From the NCBI RefSeq assembly GCF_008016455.1, contig NZ_SAXU01000001.1:2128423-2192422 (forward strand): DNA of 64,000 nucleotides, written 5' to 3'. The stretch's first letter is position 1, and every line of letters begins with the position of its first letter. Below the pieces are notes generated by a model. That model was not told where the DNA came from and did no database searches. It was given only the letters and a program-made list of their open reading frames with translations. Positions 19,501 to 27,306 of this stretch are shown here, piece after piece. The position numbers and the translations under genes were made by a program. The stretch is from Brachyspira aalborgi (lineage in GTDB: Bacteria > Spirochaetota > Brachyspiria > Brachyspirales > Brachyspiraceae).

Positions 19501-19934
19501 TTTAAAATTTCTTCTTGCAATATTTCATCGGCTTGATTATCTTCTTCTAAAATATAAATATTCGGAGGCATTCCTAAATGCATAGAATATTCTTTAACTA
19601 TAGAATGAGCGAAAGCGTTTATTGTAGAAATTTTTGAATTTGATAATAATTCTTTATAAATATTCTGCCAATAATTTTTATTAATATTTTCTTCGTTTAT
19701 TTTTTTTCTTATTCTATTTCTTATTTTTAAAAGCATTTCATTTGCGGCGGCTTTTGTAAAAGTTATCACTATAATATTTGAAACTTTTTCTCCGCTTTCA
19801 AGCAATTTTATATAAACTTCGGTAATAGTCGTAGTTTTTCCCGTGCCAGCGGAAGCGTTTACAAAGCAAGCGTTTTTATTTACAAAATTATTTATTATTT
19901 TTTCTTGTTCTTTATTTAATTTAATATTTTCCAT
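16518..19934 (-). CDS. addA: AddA-like UvrD-family helicase with C-terminal nuclease domain
   Basis: This ~1138-residue protein is a superfamily 1A helicase. It has motif I ASAGTGKTTT near the N-terminus, motif II LILDEAQDTS, VGDRKQSIYRFR, the motif IV/V region KVMTIHKSKGLEF, and RRLLYVALTRA. The C-terminal 150 residues hold a RecB-like nuclease signature, IPAKIDLI followed by FILDYKTSK, giving the Asp...Asp-Tyr-Lys triad. It should act in double-strand break processing with a partner such as AddB, which is not in the window. An ATG 51 bases upstream extends the frame with a hydrophobic tail (start 19985), but the family usually begins just before LNKEQEKI. Neither start has a clear Shine-Dalgarno. 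Confidence 0.85.
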   Translation of the reverse strand: MENIKLNKEQEKIINNFVNKNACFVNASAGTGKTTTITEVYIKLLESGEKVSNIIVITFTKAAANEMLLKIRNRIRKKINEENINKNYWQNIYKELLSNSKISTINAFAHSIVKEYSMHLGMPPNIYILEEDNQADEILQEEILNVLDFSENGKKVKKIYRVYTEEDKEIFIKSIFNFLVKIKPRLENIEAFEKVALKCIDIDDKEYSKLYNDIIHYSNEVMNDNTKENTTINKCKYKITKLLECINNIEKKDNVKNLNYANFENIRDSLIEVSTAKLGNTKAEELKNILYNLNNYCSLMIKYIEAIYNKDNYIEIIEFIKETFNKFEKIKKENGIYSHEDIMSKAIESLENKKISKEIRDNIKALILDEAQDTSKLQFSFINLIVFGKRDINENDIKELDKINKKILIVGDRKQSIYRFRNANLNIFTNIQNSFKDYLIDLKNNYRSNSMLIEFFNRFFKEVVFFDDDLVKYKEGDNILYNKKTEQKSVSLFVLNNNFEEEDKKLDIDSKTKLEAYSIANYINKNYKKEEYKETVILLQTFTRLNIYLEALSDLKIPYYVDGGNGFYAREEIENIILFLKYLILKDYSVLPKLLREKFFDINIGDLSDFSNSLLSEMLDLKDYFSLSSLYSENYQNACKIAKEKKYYKELEKNRELLNSLERKSATINSYDIIETICIETNYYNYLMTKEDGELCYANIEKLKSIAYDFEDKSGKNVYDFVIGLTSVVNDISYASVPKLSVEAVKVMTIHKSKGLEFKNVFLAGAGYNRNSANDRFDFIEDFPVIEIPVHNYIKDYNIRISEKDKEYNRIADLSEKRRLLYVALTRAGENLTISGEGRGKNTYRGYINDYIAELKELNNKISSESQKELIEIKDIKNDFVNFYSYGRGIKSNEKNNIKNIAQINEKLKNIPNNIVNENKIKNNEINNIQYVIPSKIGVKNNFEEDNFKDIGELLNKKLSNLEFEKENDYNDYEEKIKISPTNMGTIMHELFENFDFDKYLKDKENYIEKLKIDTLKYYKYYDNNDLKDKLDKYFNNFIKNEHIKNIINGNEKIISREHKFQSRKLENETIFIIPAKIDLITQNSEGKYFILDYKTSKKSEKKIAFYQNQLNKYKKIIREVFNIENLEELKTDIIFLG

Positions 19935-20010
19935 AATGTTTTTAATAATATTTTTTATAATAATTTTCAAAAATAAATATAACATAAAAATAGAATAATT
20001 TAAATTGTTT

Positions 20011-20039
20011 TTGACAATATATTATTTTTAGTATATATT
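20011..20039 (+). promoter_or_regulatory. Consensus-like promoter for the AI-2E family gene
   Basis: TTGACA at 20011-20016 and TATATT at 20034-20039 have a 17-base spacer. The start codon lies 35 bases further on. Confidence 0.75.
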
Positions 20040-20074
20040 ATATTAAAGTTAAAAAATTTTAGGAAAGTTATTGA

Positions 20075-21193
20075 ATGAATAAAAATAATATCGGTTATGC
20101 ATTTTTTATCGCTTTTATATTTTTAGCTATAATTATAATGTATCAGCTTTTAAAACCTTTCGGTATGATAATATTTTTTGCCGTAGTTTTTTATGTTATT
20201 TTAAATCCTCTATTTATAAAAGCTATGGGAAAAAGCTATAAAAAAAATACAAATTTCGCTACGATAAAAAGAAATACTTTAGCTTTATTATTTTCTTTAA
20301 TTTCTTTAATAATATTTTTAGTTCCGACAAGCCTGCTTTTTTATACTATAGTCTCTCAACTTATAGACATATCGAATATTGGAATAAAATATTTTATAAA
20401 TTTAGATATAAATGAAATTATACATAATCCAAAATTAAACGAAATAATTGAAAGATTGCCTTTTGAAACTTCAATAGAAGCTATAATAAAACAGATTCAA
20501 GATTTTTCATTATCGAATTTAACTTTTATAAGCTCTTATTTGACAAAAAATGTTTCAAGTTTATTGAAAAGCACGGGAACTTTTGTAAGCTCTTTTATAT
20601 TTATGATGTTTTCTTTATTCTTTTTCTTCGTTGATGGCGATTATTTAATAGAACAAGTTAGAACTTTGCTTCCGATAGATAAAAAATATATTGACAGATT
20701 ATTTAAACAAGTTTCAGAAGGAATTAAAGGAATAATATTTGGAAATTTATTTACGGGAATATTTCAAGGATTTTGCGCTTTTATAGTTTATTCTATATTT
20801 GGAGTGCAAAATTCTTTTACTTTTGCGTTTCTAACTATAATAGCGTCTTTTATGCCTATAATCGGCACTACAATTATTTGGGTCCCGCTTGGAATTTTAT
20901 TTATTATAAAAGGCGAGATAATTAGAGCGATAATATTTTTAATCGTTTCATGGTTTTTTATAACGATACCCGACAATTTTGTTCGTCCTTTGCTTTTGGG
21001 AAATAGAATAGAATTGCATCCTTTATTTATATTCTTTGCGATACTTGGAGGCGTTTTATTTTTCGGTTTATCGGGAATAATTTTAGGTCCTTTAATGTTT
21101 ATTTTATTCTTTGAAGTAATGAAAATTTATAACGAAGAGAGAGAATTAAGCGAAAGAAAAGAAAAACTAATGAGAAGAAATAGAAAATTATAA
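20075..21193 (+). CDS. AI-2E family transporter (UPF0118)
   Basis: The 372-residue membrane protein has about eight transmembrane helices, with an amphipathic loop near residues 110-160. The family signature is present: SEGIKGIIFGNLFTGIFQG, GTTIIWVPLG, and near the end GGVLFFGLSGIILGPL. Members export small molecules or act as sodium/proton antiporters, so transport of AI-2 itself should not be assumed. AGGAAAG precedes the ATG. The GT9 gene follows after 15 bases and is probably cotranscribed. Confidence 0.88.
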   Translation: MNKNNIGYAFFIAFIFLAIIIMYQLLKPFGMIIFFAVVFYVILNPLFIKAMGKSYKKNTNFATIKRNTLALLFSLISLIIFLVPTSLLFYTIVSQLIDISNIGIKYFINLDINEIIHNPKLNEIIERLPFETSIEAIIKQIQDFSLSNLTFISSYLTKNVSSLLKSTGTFVSSFIFMMFSLFFFFVDGDYLIEQVRTLLPIDKKYIDRLFKQVSEGIKGIIFGNLFTGIFQGFCAFIVYSIFGVQNSFTFAFLTIIASFMPIIGTTIIWVPLGILFIIKGEIIRAIIFLIVSWFFITIPDNFVRPLLLGNRIELHPLFIFFAILGGVLFFGLSGIILGPLMFILFFEVMKIYNEERELSERKEKLMRRNRKL

Positions 21194-21208
21194 TAATTAA
21201 TTTATAAA

Positions 21209-22201
21209 ATGAAAAAAATATTAATCATAGGAATGAATTATATCGGAGATACGATATTTATAACGCCGTTAATAAGAGGTGTAAAAAAGCATTATAAAGA
21301 TTGCATAATTGATATTGTAAACGGAGAGCGAGGAATAGATATTTTAAAAGAAAATCCTTATATAAATAAAATTATAATCAGAAATGAAAATATTTTAGAA
21401 AAAATAAAAAAAGAAAATTACGATATCGGTTTTAGCGCTACAACCGCATTTTATGGAGCTTCGATTTTATATAAGGCAAAAATTCCAATAAGAGCTGGAG
21501 TTAAAAGCGAATTAAGAGGAATACTATTAAATAAAAAAATTTCTTTTAGAAAACATAAAAGGCATATAGTCGATACAATTTTATCTATATTAAAACCTTT
21601 AAATATAGAAATTGACGGAATAAAAACGGAATTATTTTTAAGCGAGGAAGAAAATAATTTTGGAATTGAAAAAATGAAAAATTATAAAAACGCTTTAATA
21701 GTTCATGGCGGAGCTACAAGAATAAGCAAAAGATATAATGCAGAAAATTTTTCTAAATTAATTGAAATGTTTTATAAAAAAATTAAAGTTCCGATTATTC
21801 TTATAGGTTCTAATTCAAAAGAAGATATTGATTTTGCAAATAAAATGAAAGCGAAACTTGGAGATATAATAAAAGAAGATTTCACGGCTAAACTTTCGAT
21901 TAGAGAGCTTATGTCGATTATAAAAAATTCTTACGCTTTAATTGGAGGAGACAGCGCGCCTTTGCATATCGCTAACGCGTTTAATATTTATTCAATCGGA
22001 ATATTCGGAGACACTTTGCCTCTGATTTATGGAGCGCGAGGAGAGAAAGCTTTTAATATTGAAGAGAGAAAAAAATATTGCAATTTTTTAAAAAGTTTTC
22101 ATTGCGAATATATAAAGCGAGGATGCAAAACTATCGATTGTTTGAATAAATTAAAGCCCGAAGAAATTTTGCCTTATTTAATTTCAATTTATAATAATTA
22201 A
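21209..22201 (+). CDS. Glycosyltransferase family 9 (heptosyltransferase-like)
   Basis: The 330-residue protein begins MKKILIIGMNYIGDTIFITP, the GT9 N-terminal signature, and contains the nucleotide-sugar-binding part GGDSAPLHIANAF near residue 250. GT9 enzymes such as WaaC/WaaF add heptose to the lipooligosaccharide core. A heptose kinase gene lies 3 kb away, which fits this. The terminal region has a cysteine cluster (FHCEYIKRGCKTIDC) typical of some family members. The exact donor and acceptor are unknown. Confidence 0.85.
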   Translation: MKKILIIGMNYIGDTIFITPLIRGVKKHYKDCIIDIVNGERGIDILKENPYINKIIIRNENILEKIKKENYDIGFSATTAFYGASILYKAKIPIRAGVKSELRGILLNKKISFRKHKRHIVDTILSILKPLNIEIDGIKTELFLSEEENNFGIEKMKNYKNALIVHGGATRISKRYNAENFSKLIEMFYKKIKVPIILIGSNSKEDIDFANKMKAKLGDIIKEDFTAKLSIRELMSIIKNSYALIGGDSAPLHIANAFNIYSIGIFGDTLPLIYGARGEKAFNIEERKKYCNFLKSFHCEYIKRGCKTIDCLNKLKPEEILPYLISIYNN

Positions 22202-22246
22202 ATTTTAGAATTTTGTTTTATTTATAAATGAATTTTATTAAAAATT

Positions 22247-22274
22247 GATTACTTCAGAAGATACTTCGCAATGA
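22247..22274. repeat. Degenerate end of the dispersed CGCAATGAC repeat
   Basis: GATTACTTCAGAAG followed by ATACTTCGCAATGAC resembles the right end of the MITE-like element at 15457-15551. It lies just beyond the GT9 stop codon. Confidence 0.5.
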
Positions 22275-22301
22275 CAGGAATTTATACATACAATAAAATC
22301 A

Positions 22302-22334
22302 AAGGCGCTCTAACCAACACGAAAAGAGCGCCTT
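22302..22334 (-). terminator. Terminator of the lipoprotein gene to its right
   Basis: AAGGCGCTCT and AGAGCGCCTT form a perfect 10-bp stem around a 13-base loop. Read on the minus strand, a T-rich tract (TTTGATTTTATTG) follows. Confidence 0.85.
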
Positions 22335-22369
22335 CTTCGGATATACAAAATTTTTACAGATTGCTTGAC

Positions 22370-23467
22370 TTAATTCTTATGTCCTGGCATAAACATGAAG
22401 AACCACCAAGGAGTATCCCAACTATCAGAGAATTTTACATATCTCGTAAATTGTGGAACTACAAACTCAGGTCTTTCTCCTAAATATAATTTTTCATCCA
22501 TCATTTTATGAACATTTTGCGGAGTTCTATCTGGATGTCCAAATCCGCCGCCATAATATACATAATAGGAATCAACGCCTGCGCAATTTGCAAGTCCTTC
22601 ATTAGCATAAGGATTCATAACCAAAAACTCTATATAACCTCTTTCAAATTGTCTTTTGAAATATATGTTGTTGTAATGAGCTCCATTCCAGAATTTAGAC
22701 AAAGTTATGTTAGCTTCTATGAATGTGTAAACATTACCATCGCCATATCCATATATGCTTTCGGCTTCTTGTCCGCTTATAGCCATTTTGTAAATTCCCG
22801 CAACGGTATATTCGCCCGTATGTCTATACTCATGCGTTACGCTGTCAGCATATCCATAATTTTTTTTGGTAGTATTAACATAATCTACTATAACCGCTCC
22901 TACAAATTTCTTGATTAATCTGTTGTCTTTTGCGTAGTGAATATCTCCGTTAGCCGCAAAATAGTAATAATCAAGTTGCTTTTGGAAGTTATTTAAATCA
23001 TTTTTATTTCTACCGTTTCTAATAGCCATAACTCTACCGTCATTTAAAGCCTTTCTGTTAATTTGGTCGAGCCATAATTGTTTTAATCTTGCAGTATCTC
23101 TATAATCCACATCAACTTTGTCTTTGCTTGCAAAAGGAACAGAGATTCTATACTTTGCGCCTGGTTTGTCTGGAAGTTGAGCTACCGTCTCATTTGTAAC
23201 ATATTTAATTATGTATTCCTTCTCTCCTTGAACATACTGCGTCACAATCTCTTTTACCGCGCCTACATTTGTATAACCTCTGATGGTTTCTTCCGTAGCC
23301 GTTACCGTATCCGTTTCGATAAAAGCATTAGTCCAAACTTTTCCCGTAGCTTCGTCAATTAAGCCCGTCTCCTCTGTAAATTGGCTCATCGTGTTTGACT
23401 TACAAGCCATTGTATAAACCGATACGATTATAGCTAAAGCCGTTAAAATATAAATGTGTTTTCTCAT
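22370..23467 (-). CDS. Abundant-type lipoprotein of unknown function
   Basis: The 365-residue precursor has a signal peptide MRKHIYILTALAIIVSVY and lipobox VYTMAC, so it is predicted to be lipidated. The mature protein is rich in Tyr, Asn and Gly, with a SVTHEYRHTGEYT segment and an aromatic tail DTPWWFFMFMPGHKN. It has higher GC and more selective codons than its neighbours, as expected for a highly expressed surface protein. A strong AGGAGGAATAG site precedes the ATG. A promoter lies about 330 bases upstream, and the long leader holds a GAGCT array. The HEYRH sequence recalls a zinc-protease HExxH, but the spacing is HEYRH, so protease activity would be a guess. I do not recognise the family. 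Confidence 0.8.
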   Translation of the reverse strand: MRKHIYILTALAIIVSVYTMACKSNTMSQFTEETGLIDEATGKVWTNAFIETDTVTATEETIRGYTNVGAVKEIVTQYVQGEKEYIIKYVTNETVAQLPDKPGAKYRISVPFASKDKVDVDYRDTARLKQLWLDQINRKALNDGRVMAIRNGRNKNDLNNFQKQLDYYYFAANGDIHYAKDNRLIKKFVGAVIVDYVNTTKKNYGYADSVTHEYRHTGEYTVAGIYKMAISGQEAESIYGYGDGNVYTFIEANITLSKFWNGAHYNNIYFKRQFERGYIEFLVMNPYANEGLANCAGVDSYYVYYGGGFGHPDRTPQNVHKMMDEKLYLGERPEFVVPQFTRYVKFSDSWDTPWWFFMFMPGHKN

Positions 23468-23589
23468 TGTCCTATTCCTCCTCTAACAATGAAATTTTGT
23501 TTATTAAATAAGAAGCCGTAATAAATTGATTTTAAATTTTTATTATGACTTATTATTTCAAATTTGGATGCATAATAAAATGCATAGTC

Positions 23590-23625
23590 GTCATTGCGAG
23601 CTTTAGTAAGAAAGCGTGGCAATCC
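23590..23625. repeat. Degenerate end of the dispersed GTCATTGCGAG repeat
   Basis: GTCATTGCGAG at 23590-23600 is followed after 16 bases by GTGGCAATCC, the same order as at 31770-31797. It lies in the leader of the lipoprotein gene. Confidence 0.55.
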
Positions 23626-23677
23626 GCTATTTAATGCATTAAAGAGTAATGCAAAAATTTTAAATAAATTTATATTA

Positions 23678-23743
23678 GAGCTGAGCTGAGCTGAGCTGAG
23701 CTGAGCTGAGCTGAGCTGAGCTGAGCTGAGCTGAGCTGAGCTG
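23678..23743. repeat. Tandem array, 13 copies of the 5-bp unit GAGCT
   Basis: GAGCT repeats without error over 66 bases inside the predicted 5' leader of the minus-strand lipoprotein gene. Because AGCT is self-complementary, the transcribed array can fold on itself. The open frame through it (23464-23790) is a by-product of the repeat, not a gene. Confidence 0.95.
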
Positions 23744-23798
23744 CAGAATGCAACCGTTATATTTTCGTTAAAAATTATTTTATTTCTCATACATACTT

Positions 23799-23826
23799 AA
23801 GATAATAAATTTTTTTAAAAAGTCAA
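23799..23826 (-). promoter_or_regulatory. Promoter of the lipoprotein gene at 22370-23467
   Basis: On the minus strand TTGACT (23826-23821) and TATCTT (23804-23799) are 16 bases apart and followed by AAGTAT. The same TTGACTTTTT...TATCTTAAGTAT layout, with the same spacing, precedes the lipoprotein gene at 53859. Confidence 0.75.
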
Positions 23827-24057
23827 GAACTTTTTTTAAAAAATTGTAAATTTTTTTGAATTTTTTTCGCGGATTAACATAATATTTGAATTTTTTATAT
23901 TTTGAGCGTGATAATTTAATAAAAATTTGATAAATTCATTAATTTATATAATTTGAATATGAAATTATTATAAAATAAATTTCGTATATAGAACGGATAA
24001 TTTCAAAGATTATATAAAAATGTAAAGCAAACTATAAGCGGAAGCGACTTTATTTTT
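23827..24057. other. AT-rich spacer without recognised feature
   Basis: This is the remainder of a 590-base gene-free stretch. Apart from A/T runs I see nothing supported here. Confidence 0.4.
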
Positions 24058-25194
24058 TTAATAATTCTGAAATTTTATTTTATCGTTTTCAATTAAAAAA
24101 CCGTAAATAGAATCGTTAAATATATTTATTCCTCTCAATTTATTTAATCCATCAACGCCCATATATTCTTTGCTATAATTTTGCGACAGAAAAGGATTCG
24201 TTCTAATAAAAAAATACATTCCGTTATTTATTCCCGTGTAAGTGACTCTTCCGCTAGAAGAGATTCCAACAGCTAAAGAATTATCGCGCGAAGGTATTTT
24301 ATAAGATTCTTTCAAATTAAAATTGTTTATTTCGGTTGTATAAATAGTGTCTTCTTTATGTTTTCCGTTTACAATATTCATTGTAAGTATAGCTATTAAT
24401 TGTTTTTCAAAAATATAAACGCAATCTATTATTTCTCTATAAGACATTGTATTTGTATCGGCATATTCTATAGAAGAAAGCAAATATTCGTTTTCTATTT
24501 TTCCCGTATTAATATCGTATATGTTAATAATTGGAATTCTATTTTTATCTCTTTTCAAAACTGCAAATTTATCGTCATTTAACGAAAATAATTTTTCCAA
24601 AGATTCGTATTCGTTTTCTATTATAGAATCTACGCTATATAAAATTTTTCCTTCGGGAGATATTTTATTTAAAGAAACAAAACCTACTTTAGTATAATTC
24701 GTATTAGTCACTATAATAGTATAAGTTCCTCTATGAGAAACTTCATCGCCTTCGGCTGTAGGACTTTCAGAAGGCAAAGACATTGTTATATTTGAAACTA
24801 CGACATTTCCTATATATCTTGTTTCATGTCCCGTTATATATATATTTTGATTATTGTCTATTAAAGATATTTTTGATTTTTCTAAATTCTTATATTCTAA
24901 AGGAATATATTTAATATTATCGCTTTCGGCTATTATTATTCTTGAATTTGATAAATCGAGCGCGTAAACTATATTATTATTTATATAATAAAAGTCTCCA
25001 AAATAATATTGTCCGTTCACATTATAAACTTTCGGGCTATCCAAATCTACTATATCGTTGCTATAAACCGTTATATCTTTATTTAATTCCAATTCAGCTA
25101 TAACTTTTGCGGGAGTTATCGGAGGTTTAGGCAGACAGGATAAAATAAATAAAGATAAAATTGTTAATAAAATAATAAAATAATTAATTCTCAT
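24058..25194 (-). CDS. Lipoprotein with probable beta-propeller-like body
   Basis: The 378-residue precursor has a signal peptide and lipobox (SLFILSC). The mature part shows repeated short strands with patterns such as GQYYFGDFYYINNNIVYALD, NQNIYITG and DKFAVLKRD. These resemble six- or seven-bladed propellers of WD40/YVTN type, though no exact family is recognised. Its start overlaps the stop of the upstream kinase gene by 4 bases (ATGA), so the two are translationally coupled. A role linked to lipooligosaccharide is only positional inference. Confidence 0.7.
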   Translation of the reverse strand: MRINYFIILLTILSLFILSCLPKPPITPAKVIAELELNKDITVYSNDIVDLDSPKVYNVNGQYYFGDFYYINNNIVYALDLSNSRIIIAESDNIKYIPLEYKNLEKSKISLIDNNQNIYITGHETRYIGNVVVSNITMSLPSESPTAEGDEVSHRGTYTIIVTNTNYTKVGFVSLNKISPEGKILYSVDSIIENEYESLEKLFSLNDDKFAVLKRDKNRIPIINIYDINTGKIENEYLLSSIEYADTNTMSYREIIDCVYIFEKQLIAILTMNIVNGKHKEDTIYTTEINNFNLKESYKIPSRDNSLAVGISSSGRVTYTGINNGMYFFIRTNPFLSQNYSKEYMGVDGLNKLRGINIFNDSIYGFLIENDKIKFQNY

Positions 25195-26246
25195 AAAGCC
25201 TCTATTAATTCTTGTAAAGTTAAAGTAGAAGTTCCTCTTTTTCCAACGACTATTCCAGCTGCCGCGTTTGATATTTCAGCCGATTCTTTAAATGAAAAAC
25301 CAACAGAAAGACACATTCCCAAAACCGATATTACCGTATCGCCCGCTCCCGAAACATCGAAAACCGTTTTCGCTCTTGTCGGCGCTATATAGAATTCTCC
25401 TTTTATAGTTTTGTCAAATAATGCCATTCCGTTTGCGCTTAAAGTTATCATTAATTTTGAAAGCCCCAATTTTTTTATTATGCTTTTTCCTAATATATTA
25501 ATATTTTTAGGATTGAATTCGTAAAAATTTATTTTATCGTCAATTCCTTTTAATCCTTCAAGCGCTTCTATTCCTTCTTTAGCTTCTTTTAGATTCGGAG
25601 TCATTAAAGTGGCTTTTTTATAAAATGAAAAATGTTTTATAGCGGGGTCCACAAGAATAGGAATTCGTTTTTTATTGCATATATCTATAATTTTTTTTGC
25701 AGTTTTTTCCGTTATAATTCCTTTTGCATAATCGCTCATTATAACGACATTATAATCGTCAATATTTTTTATAAAAGATTTTTCTATTTCTTTATAAATC
25801 GATTTTGAAAAAGGACTCGTATTCTCTTCGTCTATTCTCACAATTTGTTGATTGCCCGCGACTATTCTCGTTTTTGTTATCGTTTTCCTGCTTTCGTCAG
25901 TTATTATTCCCGCTTTAGAAATATTACAGCGATTCATCTCTTCGATTATAGAATCTGTAGATTTATCTTTTCCAATTACGGCAATAATTCCAACTTTTCC
26001 TTTATAAGAATTTTCAAGTAAAGCGGATATATTTCTTGCGACATTTCCCGCTCCGCCTAAATAACTTTCTTCATGATTGACATGCAAAACGGGAACGGGA
26101 GCTTCGGGCGATATTCTAATAACATCTCCGTAAGTAAATTTATCAAGCATCAAATCGCCAATTACCAAAACTCTCGCTTCTGTTATTTTTTCGACTTTAT
26201 TTTTCAAGTTATTTTTAATATCTATATTTTCAATTTTTGCTTTCAT
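25191..26246 (-). CDS. hldA: Heptose 7-phosphate kinase (RfaE1/HldA-like)
   Basis: This 351-residue ribokinase-family enzyme should phosphorylate D-glycero-beta-D-manno-heptose 7-phosphate at C1 for the lipooligosaccharide core. It carries VIGDLMLDKFTYGDVIRISP, PVLHVNHEESYLGGAGNVA and the catalytic anion-hole motif DVSGAGDTV near the C-terminus. All match the RfaE domain I of HldE. The adenylyltransferase domain is absent, so this is the two-gene type. It is cotranscribed with the lipoprotein gene downstream. Confidence 0.9.
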   Translation of the reverse strand: MKAKIENIDIKNNLKNKVEKITEARVLVIGDLMLDKFTYGDVIRISPEAPVPVLHVNHEESYLGGAGNVARNISALLENSYKGKVGIIAVIGKDKSTDSIIEEMNRCNISKAGIITDESRKTITKTRIVAGNQQIVRIDEENTSPFSKSIYKEIEKSFIKNIDDYNVVIMSDYAKGIITEKTAKKIIDICNKKRIPILVDPAIKHFSFYKKATLMTPNLKEAKEGIEALEGLKGIDDKINFYEFNPKNINILGKSIIKKLGLSKLMITLSANGMALFDKTIKGEFYIAPTRAKTVFDVSGAGDTVISVLGMCLSVGFSFKESAEISNAAAGIVVGKRGTSTLTLQELIEAL

Positions 26247-26340
26247 TATGAAACCTAATTTAATTTAAGAATTATTATAACATAAATTTTTTTAAATTGT
26301 AATCGTAAATTTTATAGCTTCAATATTTGAGTTTAAAATA

Positions 26341-26382
26341 AAAAATCATTATTGAGAGGAAATCTCCCAATAATGATTTTTT
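26341..26382. terminator. Strong bidirectional hairpin between divergent genes
   Basis: AAAAATCATTATTG pairs with CAATAATGATTTTT around an inner GAG/CTC extension, with A and T runs on the outer sides. It lies upstream of both flanking genes, so it terminates neither of them. It may end an unannotated small transcript or be a relic. Confidence 0.6.
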
Positions 26383-26533
26383 ATTTTAAATAAGTTTATT
26401 TTAATAATTAAATTATAGTTTTCAATTAAGAATAAATAAAATATAGTTGATTCTGGGAGAGGGCGAACCGCCTCTATATAGTAAATAATATGTATATAAT
26501 ATAAAAAATTTTATTAAAACAGGAGAAATTAAA

Positions 26534-27229
26534 ATGAAAAACAATTTAACCGAAAAAGACATTAAAACTATAAACAAATGGGCTGAAAAATATGGTATTA
26601 AAGAATTAAAAATTAATGATAAGGAAAAAATTTTTAATCTTAAACAGCTTTGTATATTTAATACAAATATAAAATATATTCCAGCTGCGATTTTTAAACT
26701 TACAAACCTTAAAAGTCTTTCTATTTACTGTAATAATTTAAATCGACTGCCAAAAGAAATATGCAATTTAATTAAACTTAAAGAACTTGATATAATTAGT
26801 CGCTGCTTAATAGAATTACCAAAAGAGATAGGTAATTTGAGTAATATTAAAAAACTTTCTATTTACTGTGAAAATTTAAAACAATTACCAAAAGAAATAG
26901 GCGATTTAATTAATCTTAAAGAACTTTATATTTATTGTGAGAATTTAAAAAGTTTGCCAAATGAGATTGAAAAATTAACTAATCTTGAGTCTATTCACAT
27001 TGAGTGTGGGAATTTAAAACAATTGCCAAAAGAAATACATAATTTAATTAAACTTAAAAGGTTTGATATTGATTGCCCGAATTCAGAAAATTTCCCAGAT
27101 GGAATTTCAAAATTAATTAATTTGGAAACTATTTATATTATAAATTCTAATGGAAAATTAAATTTGCAATATTTAATTGGAGGAATAGTAAAATTAAATA
27201 ATCTAAAATCACTTTATCTTGATATATAA
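26534..27229 (+). CDS. Leucine-rich repeat protein, 23-residue period
   Basis: The 231-residue protein has about seven repeats of the form LPKEIGNLxNLKxLxIYCENLKQ, with no signal peptide. It is a cytoplasmic-type bacterial LRR protein, probably for protein binding. The N-terminal cap (KNNLTEKDIKTINKWAEKYG) is shared with the decayed paralogue at 28763, which begins QNNLTKKEID. AGGAG precedes the ATG. It lies 77 bases before a PDDEXK nuclease gene, and the same LRR-then-nuclease order recurs downstream. Confidence 0.85.
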   Translation: MKNNLTEKDIKTINKWAEKYGIKELKINDKEKIFNLKQLCIFNTNIKYIPAAIFKLTNLKSLSIYCNNLNRLPKEICNLIKLKELDIISRCLIELPKEIGNLSNIKKLSIYCENLKQLPKEIGDLINLKELYIYCENLKSLPNEIEKLTNLESIHIECGNLKQLPKEIHNLIKLKRFDIDCPNSENFPDGISKLINLETIYIINSNGKLNLQYLIGGIVKLNNLKSLYLDI

Positions 27230-27256
27230 TAATTTTTGCATGTTTAATCTAAATAA

Positions 27257-27284
27257 TTGACAATTAAAAAATATATTATAATAT
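27257..27284 (+). promoter_or_regulatory. Promoter for the first PDDEXK nuclease gene
   Basis: TTGACA at 27257-27262 and TAATAT at 27279-27284 have a 16-base spacer and lie just before the start codon at 27307. Confidence 0.6.
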
Positions 27285-27306
27285 AGAATTATAAAAGGTT
27301 AAATAA

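Noticed and set aside
22370-23467. Zinc protease assignment for the lipoprotein from HEYRH
   Set aside because: HEYRH has the HExxH form, but no third ligand or surrounding protease pattern could be seen, so the function is left open.
23464-23790. A 108-residue reading frame through the GAGCT array
   Set aside because: The frame exists because of the 5-bp repeat and overlaps the leader of the lipoprotein gene. There is no other coding signal.
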